A DNA stretch of 64,000 nt, from positions 339,298-403,297 of the forward strand of contig JADZEQ010000001.1 in assembly GCA_020850455.1 (NCBI GenBank). The letters run 5' to 3'. The position numbers and the translations under genes are program-made. The notes under the pieces are model-generated. The model did not search any database, had not been told where the DNA came from, and saw only the letters and a list, made by a program, of their open reading frames with translations. How positions within the stretch are numbered: position 1 is the first letter of the stretch; every line of letters begins with the position of its first letter. The DNA comes from Sphingomonadaceae bacterium (GTDB taxonomy: Bacteria; Pseudomonadota; Alphaproteobacteria; Sphingomonadales; Sphingomonadaceae). Positions 46,509 to 55,358 of the stretch are shown piece after piece.

Positions 46509-47378
46509 CTATCTCTTCTCAAAATCGAGCGTGTAGGTCGCCCAATGGCTATAATATTCGGCGGGTAATCCGGCAAAGGGGGCGGCAAGCTGGATGGCGC
46601 GGCGCGCACATTCCTCAAAACGCGCGACCTGCGGCCGGTTGCTGGCGTTAACGCCGGTGGTTTCGACGCTGATGATCCGGTCGAGCGCCCCGCTTTGCGT
46701 CAGATGAAAGACGATGCTGGTCTTGAGCCGGTCAACATCGACACCCGTCACCACACAGCGGTTCCACGGAGCGCGCACTTCGGCATTGATGCTGACGCGA
46801 ATATCGGCACGCACCTGATCCCCTGTCCGCGCAGCGGGGGCCGACGTGCCGCGCGTATTGCGCGCCGCATCGCGCGCCACGCCGGCTGCTATTCCGTCCA
46901 ACGCGCCGGACGGGCGCGGGTCGCGGGCGTTCGGGTTGGTGCGGGTGGTTGGCGTCACCGGGGCCTGACGGCGATCCGTCGGGCGGGCCGGTGCTTGCCG
47001 GGTCGCAGGCGGCGTTCGTGGTGGCTGGCGCGCCGCTTGCGGGCGCGGGGTGGGCGTCGGCCGCTCGATTGCGCGCGTGGTTGGCCGAATGGGGGCTGGC
47101 CGGGGCGGATCGGGCTTGACCGGCAAAGCCTCTGGCACAGGCGGCGGCGGGGCAATGGCAGCGCTATCGGGGTCACCCAGTCGCGCGGCTGGCGCTTCAG
47201 CGGCGGGGGTGGGCGATGTTGAAACGGGCGCGGTTTCGGCCAAAATCTCCACTGCAATCGGTGGATTGTCAAAACGCGGCGGCATTGCCCGCCAGCTTAA
47301 CGACAATGCGGCAAGCAGCAGCGCATGGGCCAGAACCACCGCTGTCAATATGCCCAATTGTCGTTGCTCTGCCACCAT
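46509..47378 (-). CDS. tolA: Tol-Pal system protein TolA, Pro-rich type
   Basis: Inner-membrane-anchored protein of 289 residues between tolR and tolB. A single N-terminal helix (GILTAVVLAHALLLAALSLSW) is followed by a Pro/Arg/Thr-rich linker from about 60 to 160 and a C-terminal domain of about 100 residues (VRADIRVSINAEVRAPWNRCV ... ATYTLDFEKR). E. coli TolA has a long Ala/Lys-rich helix instead; here the linker is short and proline-rich, as in TonB. Its position makes TolA the best call, but TonB-like is possible from sequence alone. Confidence 0.82.
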   Translation of the reverse strand: MVAEQRQLGILTAVVLAHALLLAALSLSWRAMPPRFDNPPIAVEILAETAPVSTSPTPAAEAPAARLGDPDSAAIAPPPPVPEALPVKPDPPRPAPIRPTTRAIERPTPTPRPQAARQPPRTPPATRQAPARPTDRRQAPVTPTTRTNPNARDPRPSGALDGIAAGVARDAARNTRGTSAPAARTGDQVRADIRVSINAEVRAPWNRCVVTGVDVDRLKTSIVFHLTQSGALDRIISVETTGVNASNRPQVARFEECARRAIQLAAPFAGLPAEYYSHWATYTLDFEKR

Positions 47379-47387
47379 GGCCTTGTC

Positions 47388-47846
47388 CTATTGCCCGCCA
47401 TCTGAACTGGTGGTGACCAAGGCAACGCGGGTAAAGCCTGCGCGATTAATCTCCCCCATCACGCGCATAACGCGCCCATAATCGAGCGCACGGTCGGCGC
47501 GCAGCATGATCGGCGGTGTTTGTGCGCCGCCAGCACCCGCCAGCGCGCTCAACCGTCCGGGCAGCGCCACCATCGCCACCACATCATCGCCAACGAACAA
47601 TTGCCCGTCAGCATCGAGCGTAATCTGCACCGGTTCACGCGCACTCTGGTCGAGCGCGCGGGCATTGCTGTCGGGCAGCGCGACCGGCACCCCACTGGTC
47701 AGCAAGGGTGCCGTCACCATGAAGATGATCAGCAACACCAGCATGACATCGACAAGCGGGGTCACATTAATATCGGCCATCGGCGCACTGCTGCGCCGCC
47801 CCCGCCTGCCGCGCGGTCGCCCGCCGCCCAGATTACCAAAGGCCAT
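47388..47846 (-). CDS. tolR: Biopolymer transporter TolR (ExbD family)
   Basis: Protein of 152 residues with one N-terminal membrane helix carrying the proton-path aspartate in PLVDVMLVLLIIFMVT, and a periplasmic ExbD domain. The stretch before the helix is unusually basic (GGGRPRGRRGRRSS). The start at 47846 shares one base with the tolQ stop. It works with TolQ to drive TolA by proton motive force. Confidence 0.93.
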   Translation of the reverse strand: MAFGNLGGGRPRGRRGRRSSAPMADINVTPLVDVMLVLLIIFMVTAPLLTSGVPVALPDSNARALDQSAREPVQITLDADGQLFVGDDVVAMVALPGRLSALAGAGGAQTPPIMLRADRALDYGRVMRVMGEINRAGFTRVALVTTSSDGGQ

Positions 47847-48538
47847 CAGCCGCGCTCCAACTCGCGGCTCAACATGGCCTGAAAGCCGTCGGCAAAGCGC
47901 CAATAGCGCCCCTCCACCTGCCCCAGCAAATGGGTGAAGCGGTTATAGGCGATCAGCGCGGGGATCGCCGCAAACAGACCAATGGCGGTGGCAAATAATG
48001 CCTCTGCAATGCCCGGCGCGACGACCGCGAGGCTCGAATTACCGGCGCTCGCAATCCCCGAAAAGCTGCGCATTATCCCCCAGACGGTACCGAATAGTCC
48101 GACAAAGGGGGCGGACGACGCTATGGTGGCGAGGAGGTTGAGGCCGCTCGCCAACCGCTCCACCTCCATCGAAATCGCGCTGTCGAGCACCGCGCCCAGC
48201 CGTTCGCGCACCCCGGCGCGGTCAACCACCGCGCGCGATGTCGAACGTTTCCATTCGTTCAATCCGGCGGATAATATCCGTCCACTCGGGCTGTCGGCAT
48301 GGCGCGGGTTGGCGCTCACTTCCTCGACATTGGCTGCGCGCCAAAATTCGCGTTCAAAGGCCAATGCTTCACGCCGGGCACGGCGCAGGCGCAGCCCACC
48401 CTGCACAATCACCACCCAAACGAGGATAGACGCAAGGAGCAGCCCCGCCATCACCACTTTGACGACGATATCTGCCTGCAAAAACAGGGCAATGGGGGAA
48501 AGCGATGCGGGTTCGAGCGCAAAATCTGGCAAAATCAT
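47846..48538 (-). CDS. tolQ: Biopolymer transporter TolQ (MotA/ExbB family)
   Basis: Protein of 230 residues with three membrane helices. The conserved cytoplasmic-side region and the second and third helices (LLATIASSAPFVGLFGTVWGIMRSF and FATAIGLFAAIPALIAYN) are typical for the family. It forms the proton-driven motor with TolR. The gene starts 7 bp after ybgC ends, with a GAGAGGGA ribosome-binding site close to the ATG. Confidence 0.94.
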   Translation of the reverse strand: MILPDFALEPASLSPIALFLQADIVVKVVMAGLLLASILVWVVIVQGGLRLRRARREALAFEREFWRAANVEEVSANPRHADSPSGRILSAGLNEWKRSTSRAVVDRAGVRERLGAVLDSAISMEVERLASGLNLLATIASSAPFVGLFGTVWGIMRSFSGIASAGNSSLAVVAPGIAEALFATAIGLFAAIPALIAYNRFTHLLGQVEGRYWRFADGFQAMLSRELERG

Positions 48539-48545
48539 TCCCTCT

Positions 48546-49049
48546 CTATACGTCAGACAGGCGGGTGGGGGACGCGCCATCGCCCGAAGTGGCAATCATG
48601 GCACGAAAAATATCCAGCCAATGGGCGGGTTGGCGACGCGCACGACCATTGGGCGCGACGAAGGCGGCGGTGACGGCCCCTTGCGTCAATATGATGAGGT
48701 CACGGCGGATGGTTTGCGCGATATCGACACTCGCCCCGCGCACCGCCACCACCCGCGTTTCGACGGTCAAAATATCATCGAGCCGCGCGGGCGCATGATA
48801 GCGGATGTTAAGATCGGTGACCGCCCAAGCCCCCTCCCCCGCTTCGTGCGCCGTGCGCTGGTCAATCCCGGCAAGGCGCAGCATGTCCGAGCGCGCACGT
48901 TCCATATAGCGCAGATAATTGGCGTGATAGACGACGCCGGACAGGTCGGTATCCTCATAATAAATGCGCAATGGGAACAGGTGGCTTGGCCCCACAAATT
49001 GGCCGCTTGGCGCGGGCAAGGGCATATTATCTACCATATATAGGGCCAT
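48546..49049 (-). CDS. ybgC: Tol-Pal-associated acyl-CoA thioesterase YbgC
   Basis: Hotdog-fold thioesterase of about 167 residues with the 4HBT signature and catalytic aspartate in YYEDTDLSGVVYHANYLRYMERAR. It opens the tol-pal gene group, as in many proteobacteria, and may hydrolyse short acyl-CoAs linked to phospholipid metabolism. The start is uncertain: in-frame ATGs at 49049, 49037 and 49025 all lack a strong Shine-Dalgarno sequence. It follows ruvB by 29 bp. Confidence 0.9.
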   Translation of the reverse strand: MALYMVDNMPLPAPSGQFVGPSHLFPLRIYYEDTDLSGVVYHANYLRYMERARSDMLRLAGIDQRTAHEAGEGAWAVTDLNIRYHAPARLDDILTVETRVVAVRGASVDIAQTIRRDLIILTQGAVTAAFVAPNGRARRQPAHWLDIFRAMIATSGDGASPTRLSDV

Positions 49050-49078
49050 AGACGAGCGGGCGAAGCCAAGCCAAGCCC

Positions 49079-50107
49079 CTATTTGCCCGGATCGAACAGC
49101 CCATCCTGCGTGCCGCTGGGCGGGTTTAACCCCAGATGTTTCCAGCCCGGCGCGTTGAGCAACCGCCCGCGCGCGGTGCGCGCAATCAACCCCAGCTGGA
49201 GGAGGTAGGGTTCAATCACATCCTCGATCGTATCGCGTGGTTCGGAAAGTCCGGCGGCCAACGCCTCCACCCCCACCGGCCCGCCGCGATAAATATCGGC
49301 AATCATGCTGAGGTAACGCCGGTCCATCGCGTCCAAACCCAGCCCATCCACCTCCAGCCGCGACAGCGCACGGTCGGCAACCGCCGCCGTAATGCTGGCA
49401 TCGCCCGCTGCATGCGCAAAATCGCGCACCCGGCGCAGCAATCGTCCGGCGATGCGCGGGGTGCCGCGCGCGCGCCGCGCAATTTCCTGTGCGCCGTCGG
49501 GCGCGATCGCTTGGCCGAGCAGATTGGCCGCACGGACAATCACCGCGCGCAATTCATCATGGCTATAGAAATGGAGCCGAACAGGAATGCCGAAACGATC
49601 GCGCAGCGGGGTGGTCAACAGCCCTTGGCGCGTTGTCGCCCCGACGAGCGTAAAGCGCGGCAAGTCAATCCTGACGCTGCGTGCCGCCGGCCCTTCACCG
49701 ATCATGATGTCGAGCGCGCGATCCTCCATCGCGGGATAGAGAATTTCCTCCACCGCTGGATTGAGCCGATGTATCTCATCGATGAAGAGGACATCGCCAT
49801 CCTCCAAATTGGTGAGGAGCGCGGCAAGATCGCCCGCTTTGGCGATGACCGGGCCAGATGTCGCGCGAAACCCCACCCCCATTTCGCGCGCCATGATCTG
49901 CGCCAGCGTCGTCTTGCCGAGACCGGGCGGGCCAAAGAATAATACATGGTCGAGCGCATCGCCGCGCGCCTTTGCCGCCGCGATAAAGACGCGCAAATTG
50001 TCGCGCGCTGCCTGTTGGCCGATAAATTCGTCGAGCGATTTTGGTCGCAAGGCGGCATCGGCATCTTCGGGCAGGCGGTTGCCGCTGCGATGGGCATCGT
50101 CCATCAT
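49079..50107 (-). CDS. ruvB: Holliday junction DNA helicase RuvB
   Basis: AAA+ ATPase of 342 residues that drives branch migration with RuvA. Walker A is GPPGLGKTT, Walker [11 protein letters not shown], sensor 1 region [18 protein letters not shown] (with the arginine finger nearby), and a winged-helix C terminus. All key motifs are intact. Confidence 0.97.
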   Translation of the reverse strand: MMDDAHRSGNRLPEDADAALRPKSLDEFIGQQAARDNLRVFIAAAKARGDALDHVLFFGPPGLGKTTLAQIMAREMGVGFRATSGPVIAKAGDLAALLTNLEDGDVLFIDEIHRLNPAVEEILYPAMEDRALDIMIGEGPAARSVRIDLPRFTLVGATTRQGLLTTPLRDRFGIPVRLHFYSHDELRAVIVRAANLLGQAIAPDGAQEIARRARGTPRIAGRLLRRVRDFAHAAGDASITAAVADRALSRLEVDGLGLDAMDRRYLSMIADIYRGGPVGVEALAAGLSEPRDTIEDVIEPYLLQLGLIARTARGRLLNAPGWKHLGLNPPSGTQDGLFDPGK

Positions 50108-50156
50108 GGCGCTTCAGCCGCAAAAATGGGGCCAAGCCGCTTGGTGATTGCCATGA

Positions 50157-50765
50157 TCATTTTGCCGCCTTGCGCAGCGCGGTGCGCACCAGCGCGTCGA
50201 GCGTTGCGCCGTCGCCCAATTCTGCGCTCGCCGCGCCGACTGCCGCGCTCGCTTCGGCAGGTTTGAAACCCAGCGATGCCAGCGCCGCCAGCGCATCGGC
50301 GTAGATGCCGCCTGCCGGTTCATCTAGGCGCACCGCACCCATGCCCAGCGCACTGGTCGCGACCAGACCGACCTTGTCCTTCAGTTCATGACAGATGCGC
50401 TGCGCCAATTTGGGGCCAACGCCATTGGCCCGTGCGATCATTGCGCTATCGCCCGATGCGACCGCGCGCTGCACCTCTGCCGGTTCGAGGATGCTGAGGA
50501 TCGCCAGCGCCACCTTGCCGCCCACCCCCTGCACGCCGGTCAACAGGCGGAACCAGTCGCGTTCCTCCGCACTCGCAAAGCCGATGAGGCGCAGAAAATC
50601 TTCGCCAACCAGCATTTCGGTGTGGAGCGTTACAGCGTCCCCCAAAGCGCCCAATTGGCCGAGCGTGCGCGCCGATGCCTCCACCAAATAGCCGACCCCG
50701 CCAACATCGAGCACCACATGGCTCGCCCCCATGCTGTCCAGTCGACCGGTGAGTTTGGCAATCAT
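50157..50765 (-). CDS. ruvA: Holliday junction DNA helicase RuvA
   Basis: Protein of 202 residues that binds the Holliday junction core and loads RuvB. The OB domain ([31 protein letters not shown]) is followed by tandem helix-hairpin-helix motifs ([31 protein letters not shown]) and the flexible C-terminal domain III. Confidence 0.97.
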   Translation of the reverse strand: MIAKLTGRLDSMGASHVVLDVGGVGYLVEASARTLGQLGALGDAVTLHTEMLVGEDFLRLIGFASAEERDWFRLLTGVQGVGGKVALAILSILEPAEVQRAVASGDSAMIARANGVGPKLAQRICHELKDKVGLVATSALGMGAVRLDEPAGGIYADALAALASLGFKPAEASAAVGAASAELGDGATLDALVRTALRKAAK

Positions 50766-50817
50766 GGCAGAGGTTTAACCATGTCGGAATGAAAAGGGAA
50801 CAAAATTGTGGCGGCGA

Positions 50818-51357
50818 TCAACCGTGGTGCGCCGCCGTTATCGCTACCGCCAGCGCGTCCGCAGCATCCGGCCCCGCCAGCTTAAGGCCGGGTAGCAAGG
50901 TGCGCAGCATCGCCTGTATCTGCAATTTGTCGGCCCGGCCGGTGCCAACGACCGATTTTTTGACCAATTTGGGCGAAAATTCGGTGATCGGCGCACCGCT
51001 GCGCGCCGCCATCAACAACAGGACGCCGCGCGCCTGCGCCAATTTGAGCGTCGATTGCGCGTTGCGGTTTACGAACACTTCCTCCACCGCGACCGCGTCG
51101 GGCTTGATCGTTTCGACGACGCTCGCCAATTCATCGGCCAATTTGCGCAAACGGTTGCCGAGCGGCGCGTCGGCATTGGTCGTAATTTCGCCATTGTCGA
51201 TATGCTGGATGCGGTTCCCTTCGCGCAGGATCGCCCCCCAGCCGGTCGTGCCAAGCCCCGGGTCCAGCCCCAATATGACAATCGGCGCGCGCGCATCCAA
51301 CAGGCGGCGCTGGCGTTCTGCCCTGCTTTTGCCACCGAGCAGAGCGCTGAGGCTCAC
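50818..51357 (-). CDS. ruvC: Crossover junction endodeoxyribonuclease RuvC, with N-terminal extension
   Basis: Holliday junction resolvase of 179 residues. The RNase H-like catalytic acids are seen in [20 protein letters not shown] and [11 protein letters not shown]. The core usually begins at about the LGLDPG residue, so a leader of about 28 residues ([20 protein letters not shown] part) is unusual. The GTG at 51357 overlaps the yebC stop as GTGA, supporting it as the real start. Confidence 0.93.
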   Translation of the reverse strand: MSLSALLGGKSRAERQRRLLDARAPIVILGLDPGLGTTGWGAILREGNRIQHIDNGEITTNADAPLGNRLRKLADELASVVETIKPDAVAVEEVFVNRNAQSTLKLAQARGVLLLMAARSGAPITEFSPKLVKKSVVGTGRADKLQIQAMLRTLLPGLKLAGPDAADALAVAITAAHHG

Positions 51358-52097
51358 AATTTTTCCATCACCGCGTCGGGGATAACATAATTGCCCCAGA
51401 CCGCCTGCACATCATCATCATCGTCGAGCGTATCGACCAACTTGAACAAGGTCTGCGCCACCGCAACTTCCAATATTTCGCTGGTCATCGTCGGACGCCA
51501 CGCCAGCTTGACGCTGTCAGCTGCACCCAGCGATGCTTCCAATGCCTTGGCCACCATGTGCAGCGCATCGACACTGGTCCAGATTTCATGGCCATCATCG
51601 TTTGATTCGACATCATCGGCGCCGGCTTCGAGCGCGGCTTCAAAGACGGCATCGCCATCCCCCGCACCCGTGCCATAGATAATCTGTCCCAGCCGGTCGA
51701 AACCATGCGCAACGCTGCCCGACGTGCCCAGATTGCCGCCATTTTTGGAAAAGGCGGTGCGGATGTTGGTCGCCGTCCGATTGCGGTTATCGGTCAGCGC
51801 CTCGACAATCAGGCTGACGCCGCCGGGGCCATAGCCTTCATAGCGGATTTCCTCATAATTTTCGCCGTCATTGCCCGCCGCCTTGTCGATCGCGCGCTGG
51901 ATATTATCCTTGGGCATGGATTGCGCCTTGGCCGCGTTGACCGCTGCGCGCAGCCGCGCATTGGCGTCGGGGTCAGGCAGGCCCAATTTTGCCGCAACGG
52001 TGATTTCGCGCGCCAGCTTGGAAAAAAGCGTGCTGCGCTTTTTATCCTGCGCGCCCTTGCGGTGCATGATGTTTTTGAACTTGCTGTGACCTGCCAT
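51354..52097 (-). CDS. yebC: YebC/PmpR family DNA-binding regulatory protein
   Basis: Protein of 247 residues with the family N terminus [21 protein letters not shown] and an acidic central part. Members bind DNA and affect quorum sensing or DNA repair genes, and newer work ties one clade to polyproline translation. Its position directly ahead of ruvCAB is the common arrangement. Confidence 0.95.
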   Translation of the reverse strand: MAGHSKFKNIMHRKGAQDKKRSTLFSKLAREITVAAKLGLPDPDANARLRAAVNAAKAQSMPKDNIQRAIDKAAGNDGENYEEIRYEGYGPGGVSLIVEALTDNRNRTATNIRTAFSKNGGNLGTSGSVAHGFDRLGQIIYGTGAGDGDAVFEAALEAGADDVESNDDGHEIWTSVDALHMVAKALEASLGAADSVKLAWRPTMTSEILEVAVAQTLFKLVDTLDDDDDVQAVWGNYVIPDAVMEKL

Positions 52098-52133
52098 GGA
52101 TCTTCCTAAAAAAATATCGCGTCTGCGCGCGGT

Positions 52134-52379
52134 TTAGCCGATGCCGAGCGCCGATTTATAAGTGTCGAGCAAGGCTTCCATTTCCTTGCGGTCATTCACG
52201 GTCATTTTGCGCAGGCGAACGATCTGCCGCATGATTTTGGCGTCATAGCCCATCGCCTTCGCCTCCGCATAGACGTCGCGAATATCATCGGCGATGCCCT
52301 TTTTCTCCTCCTCCAGCCGTTCGACGCGTTCGATAAACAGACGCAATTGATTGTCGGTGGTGGTGGCTTCTTCGGACAT
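52134..52379 (-). CDS. gapR: GapR-family (DUF2312) nucleoid-associated protein
   Basis: Small protein of 81 residues, mostly helical and likely coiled-coil ([20 protein letters not shown]), ending with basic helices ([20 protein letters not shown]). Caulobacter GapR, of the same DUF2312 family, binds overtwisted AT-rich DNA and stimulates topoisomerases. The start at 52379 has an AGGGA site; a longer frame upstream has no support. The gene sits 36 bp downstream of yebC's start and close to the DUF1244 gene. Confidence 0.85.
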   Translation of the reverse strand: MSEEATTTDNQLRLFIERVERLEEEKKGIADDIRDVYAEAKAMGYDAKIMRQIVRLRKMTVNDRKEMEALLDTYKSALGIG

Positions 52380-52423
52380 TTTGCTTCCCTGCGGCAAGAG
52401 TGAATCACTATGGGCCGCGCGCC

Positions 52424-52762
52424 TTAACCCTTTGGCGCGTTTTTCGCCAGCGACTCTTCCATCCGTGCCAATTGTTCGGGCGTGGCGGGGGGTTGGTTCG
52501 CCTTCCACGCCGCACCATCCATGCCGTGGATGATGTGGCGCGCGCTTTCCTTGTCGATGGACGGGTCAGCGGCCATCACCCAATCGGCAAGGCAATTGCG
52601 GCAAAAGCCCGCCAGCCCCATCAGGTCGATGTTGGCGGCATCGCTGCGGTGCTGCAAATGGCGCACCAATTGCCGAAAGGCGGCGGCGGCGGTGGAATCG
52701 GGCAGATCGTCGATATCGTGCATAAAATTGTCCCAGTTGCCAATCGCCATCCCCTTCGCCAT
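52424..52762 (-). CDS. DUF1244 (SMc04008-like) protein
   Basis: Protein of 112 residues with the family motif [15 protein letters not shown] at the centre and an acidic N terminus. The CRNC pair could bind a metal. Function is unknown; it is widespread in alpha- and gammaproteobacteria. Its start lies 36 bp from the pyk start on the other strand. Confidence 0.85.
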   Translation of the reverse strand: MAKGMAIGNWDNFMHDIDDLPDSTAAAAFRQLVRHLQHRSDAANIDLMGLAGFCRNCLADWVMAADPSIDKESARHIIHGMDGAAWKANQPPATPEQLARMEESLAKNAPKG

Positions 52763-52798
52763 GGACGGGACAGAAATTCAAGCCGACAGAGGAAAAAG

Positions 52799-54268
52799 GT
52801 GGCGCAGTCCGCATCCCAAAAACTACCGCCACGCCGCCGCAAGGTGCGGATATTGGCAACGCTTGGCCCGGCAAGCAGCAGTGCCGAGATGATCCGCGCA
52901 TTATTTATTGCGGGTGCCGATGCCTTCCGCCTCAATATGAGCCATGGCGACCATATGACCCATGCCGCCAATGTCGCCACCATTCGCGCGCTCGAAAAGG
53001 AATTGGGCCGACCGACGACGATTTTGGCGGATTTGCAGGGGCCGAAAATCCGGGTCGGCAGCTTTGCCGCGCCGCCGGTGCAATTGGAAAAGGGCGCGAC
53101 ATTCCGGCTGGATATGGACGCAGCACCCGGCGATGCGCGGCGTGTCGAAGTGCCGCAGCATGCGGTGCTCACCAGCTTAGAAATTGGCCAGCGCCTGCTG
53201 CTTGATGATGGGAAGTTGGTGCTGCGCGTGACGGCGACGGGCGAAACCCACGTCGATACAGAGGTTGTCGTCGGCGGCCCCCTGTCCGACCGCAAGGGAC
53301 TGAACCTGCCCGACACCATTGTCCCGCTCGCCGCGCTCACCGAAAAGGATCGCCGCGACCTTGCCTTTGCAATCGAACAGCATGTCGATTGGATCGCGCT
53401 CAGCTTTGTTCAGCGGCCAGAGGATGTGGCCGAAGCGCGCGCGTTGATAAAGGGGCGCGCGGGCGTGCTGGTCAAGCTGGAAAAGCCGCAGGCGCTCGAC
53501 CGGCTAGAGGAGATTTTGGAACTGGCCGACGCCTGCATGGTAGCGCGCGGCGATTTGGGGGTTGAACTGCCCCCCGAAGCGGTGCCGCCCGCGCAAAAAC
53601 GCATCGTCGCCATGGCGCGCGCCATGGGTAAGCCGGTGGTGGTGGCGACCCAGATGCTCGAATCGATGATCGTTGCGCCGACGCCGACGCGTGCCGAAGT
53701 TTCCGACGTTGCCAATGCCGTTTATGACGGGGCAGATGCGGTGATGCTGTCGGCAGAAACCGCGGCAGGCGCTTGGCCCGTAGAGGCGGTTACGATCATG
53801 GATCGCATCGCCCAAAATGTGGAATCGGACCCCGGTTACCGGGCGCGCATCCAGTTCACCGAGACCAAGGCCGATCCGACAACCGCAGATGCGATGGCAG
53901 AGGCGTCGGGCAACATCACCCAGATCGTTGGGGCAGATGCCATTATCTGTTTTACCGCCAGCGGTTCCACCGCGCGGCGGGTGTCGCGCGAACGCCCCGG
54001 CGTCCCCATGTTGGTGTTGACGCCCAAGCTCGACGCGGCGCGCCGCATGGGGCTATTATGGGGCGCGCATGCCGTGCAGACGCGCGACATCGGCAGTTTC
54101 GAGGAAATGATTGCCAAGGGGCGGCGCATGGCATTGCGCCACGGTTTTGGACGTGCTGGTTCCAAGCTGATCATGCTCGCGGGTGTTCCCTTTGGCACGC
54201 CGGGTTCAACCAATGTCCTGCATGTCGCCAATCTGACCGGCAAGGAATTGAGTGATCATAAGGATTGA
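52799..54268 (+). CDS. pyk: Pyruvate kinase
   Basis: Protein of 489 residues that turns phosphoenolpyruvate and ADP into pyruvate and ATP. It starts at a GTG (52799) with AGAGGA 5 bases upstream; the frame is open much further upstream but lacks similarity there. Seen are the early KVRILATLGPASS, the substrate segment RLNMSHGDH, the catalytic lysine region VKLEKPQAL, ARGDLGVELP, and the MLSAETAAGAWP helix. It is followed by a thioesterase gene with one overlapping base (TGATG). Confidence 0.95.
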   Translation: MAQSASQKLPPRRRKVRILATLGPASSSAEMIRALFIAGADAFRLNMSHGDHMTHAANVATIRALEKELGRPTTILADLQGPKIRVGSFAAPPVQLEKGATFRLDMDAAPGDARRVEVPQHAVLTSLEIGQRLLLDDGKLVLRVTATGETHVDTEVVVGGPLSDRKGLNLPDTIVPLAALTEKDRRDLAFAIEQHVDWIALSFVQRPEDVAEARALIKGRAGVLVKLEKPQALDRLEEILELADACMVARGDLGVELPPEAVPPAQKRIVAMARAMGKPVVVATQMLESMIVAPTPTRAEVSDVANAVYDGADAVMLSAETAAGAWPVEAVTIMDRIAQNVESDPGYRARIQFTETKADPTTADAMAEASGNITQIVGADAIICFTASGSTARRVSRERPGVPMLVLTPKLDAARRMGLLWGAHAVQTRDIGSFEEMIAKGRRMALRHGFGRAGSKLIMLAGVPFGTPGSTNVLHVANLTGKELSDHKD

Positions 54269-54672
54269 TGGAACCGCCCGCCCACGCCTTTCAGCTAGGC
54301 TTTGTTGCAGAGCCGCAGCACATCGATGTCCTCGGCCATGTCAATAATGCCGTCTGGGTGCAGTGGATGGAGCAAGCGGCCACCGCACATTGGCAAAGCG
54401 CGGCAAGCGCGGAGGATCAGGCACGCTGGATCTGGTTCGTCGTGCGCCATGAGATTGATTATGCCCGCCAATTGGCGTTGGGGGAAAAGGTCACCTGCCA
54501 CACATGGGTGCCCGAACGGGCAAGCGGCGCACGGTTTCAACGCTATATGCATTTTATTGGGGAGGCAGGGTCGGTGCATGTTCGCACCAAGACCGATTGG
54601 GCGTTGATCGACAAGGCGAGCGGCCGCCTGTCGCGCGTACCACAGGCGCTCATTGACAATTTTGCAGCCTAG
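54268..54672 (+). CDS. Acyl-CoA thioesterase, 4HBT family
   Basis: Hotdog protein of 134 residues. The motif DVLGHVNNAVWVQWMEQA holds the aspartate of the 4HBT active site, with a downstream ALGEKVTCHTWV strand. It is coupled to pyk by TGATG and preceded by AAGGA. Substrate unknown. The stop shares CTAG with the stop of the convergent lipase-like gene. Confidence 0.82.
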   Translation: MEPPAHAFQLGFVAEPQHIDVLGHVNNAVWVQWMEQAATAHWQSAASAEDQARWIWFVVRHEIDYARQLALGEKVTCHTWVPERASGARFQRYMHFIGEAGSVHVRTKTDWALIDKASGRLSRVPQALIDNFAA

Positions 54673-55358
54673 CCGGTCACCCTATCCAGACATTGGATGA
54701 CTGCGGCGACGCTCGCCCCATCATAGGCAAAGCCCAAATGACGGCAGTGCACCTCCACCGCATGGTCGCGTTCATCATCGCGGCCCATGGCGCAGGCGGG
54801 GGCAACGACCCCATCCTTCGTCGACCATAGGGCAAAGGTTGGCACCGGCGGCTTGGGCATTTCGAGCATGGCGATCGGCGGATTATCTACGCTGTGCCCG
54901 GCAATCAGCCGATAGGCGCGCCAGGCATTGTTGGCGCGGCGTGACCCCGAAAAAGGGCTGCCCATGGTGATGACGCTTGCCACATCATCGGGAAAGCGTT
55001 TGGCATATTCGCGTGCGAACAGCCCGCCAAGGCTCCAGCCAACCAGATGCACAGCTTCTTGACTGTCGCCGCGCAACGCGGCGATGCGCGCGCCAATCCT
55101 GTCCAACGTGTCGGGCCGCGCCCCCCAATTGCCGCCCTGCCCCCAACCATGCGCACGATAGCCAGCGGTCATCAATGCACGGCGCATTGCCAGCATCGAA
55201 CGATCGCCCGCGCAAAATCCGGGGATGGTCAGCACCAAGGGGCCATTGGCATCGGGTTCAGCCCCCCGTGCCGCCTGATTGGGCAGGCGCGCGTGAAACC
55301 ATTCGCGTCCCGCCGCCAATTCCGCCAACAACAAACCGAGCGGCGGTGCCTTGGTCAT
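54669..55358 (-). CDS. Alpha/beta hydrolase (lipase-like)
   Basis: Protein of 229 residues with a nucleophile in VGWSLGGLFARE and a C-terminal histidine in HCRHLGFAYD. The N-terminal strand VLTIPGFCAGDRSM shapes the oxyanion region. It has no signal peptide. Its ATG overlaps the ribA stop (ATGA), so it is coupled to ribA. Substrate unknown. Confidence 0.75.
   Translation of the reverse strand: MTKAPPLGLLLAELAAGREWFHARLPNQAARGAEPDANGPLVLTIPGFCAGDRSMLAMRRALMTAGYRAHGWGQGGNWGARPDTLDRIGARIAALRGDSQEAVHLVGWSLGGLFAREYAKRFPDDVASVITMGSPFSGSRRANNAWRAYRLIAGHSVDNPPIAMLEMPKPPVPTFALWSTKDGVVAPACAMGRDDERDHAVEVHCRHLGFAYDGASVAAVIQCLDRVTG

Noticed and set aside
52400..52798. Upstream extension of the pyruvate kinase frame (133 residues)
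   Set aside because: It overlaps DUF1244 on the opposite strand and has no similarity to pyruvate kinase; the GTG at 52799 has a proper ribosome-binding site.
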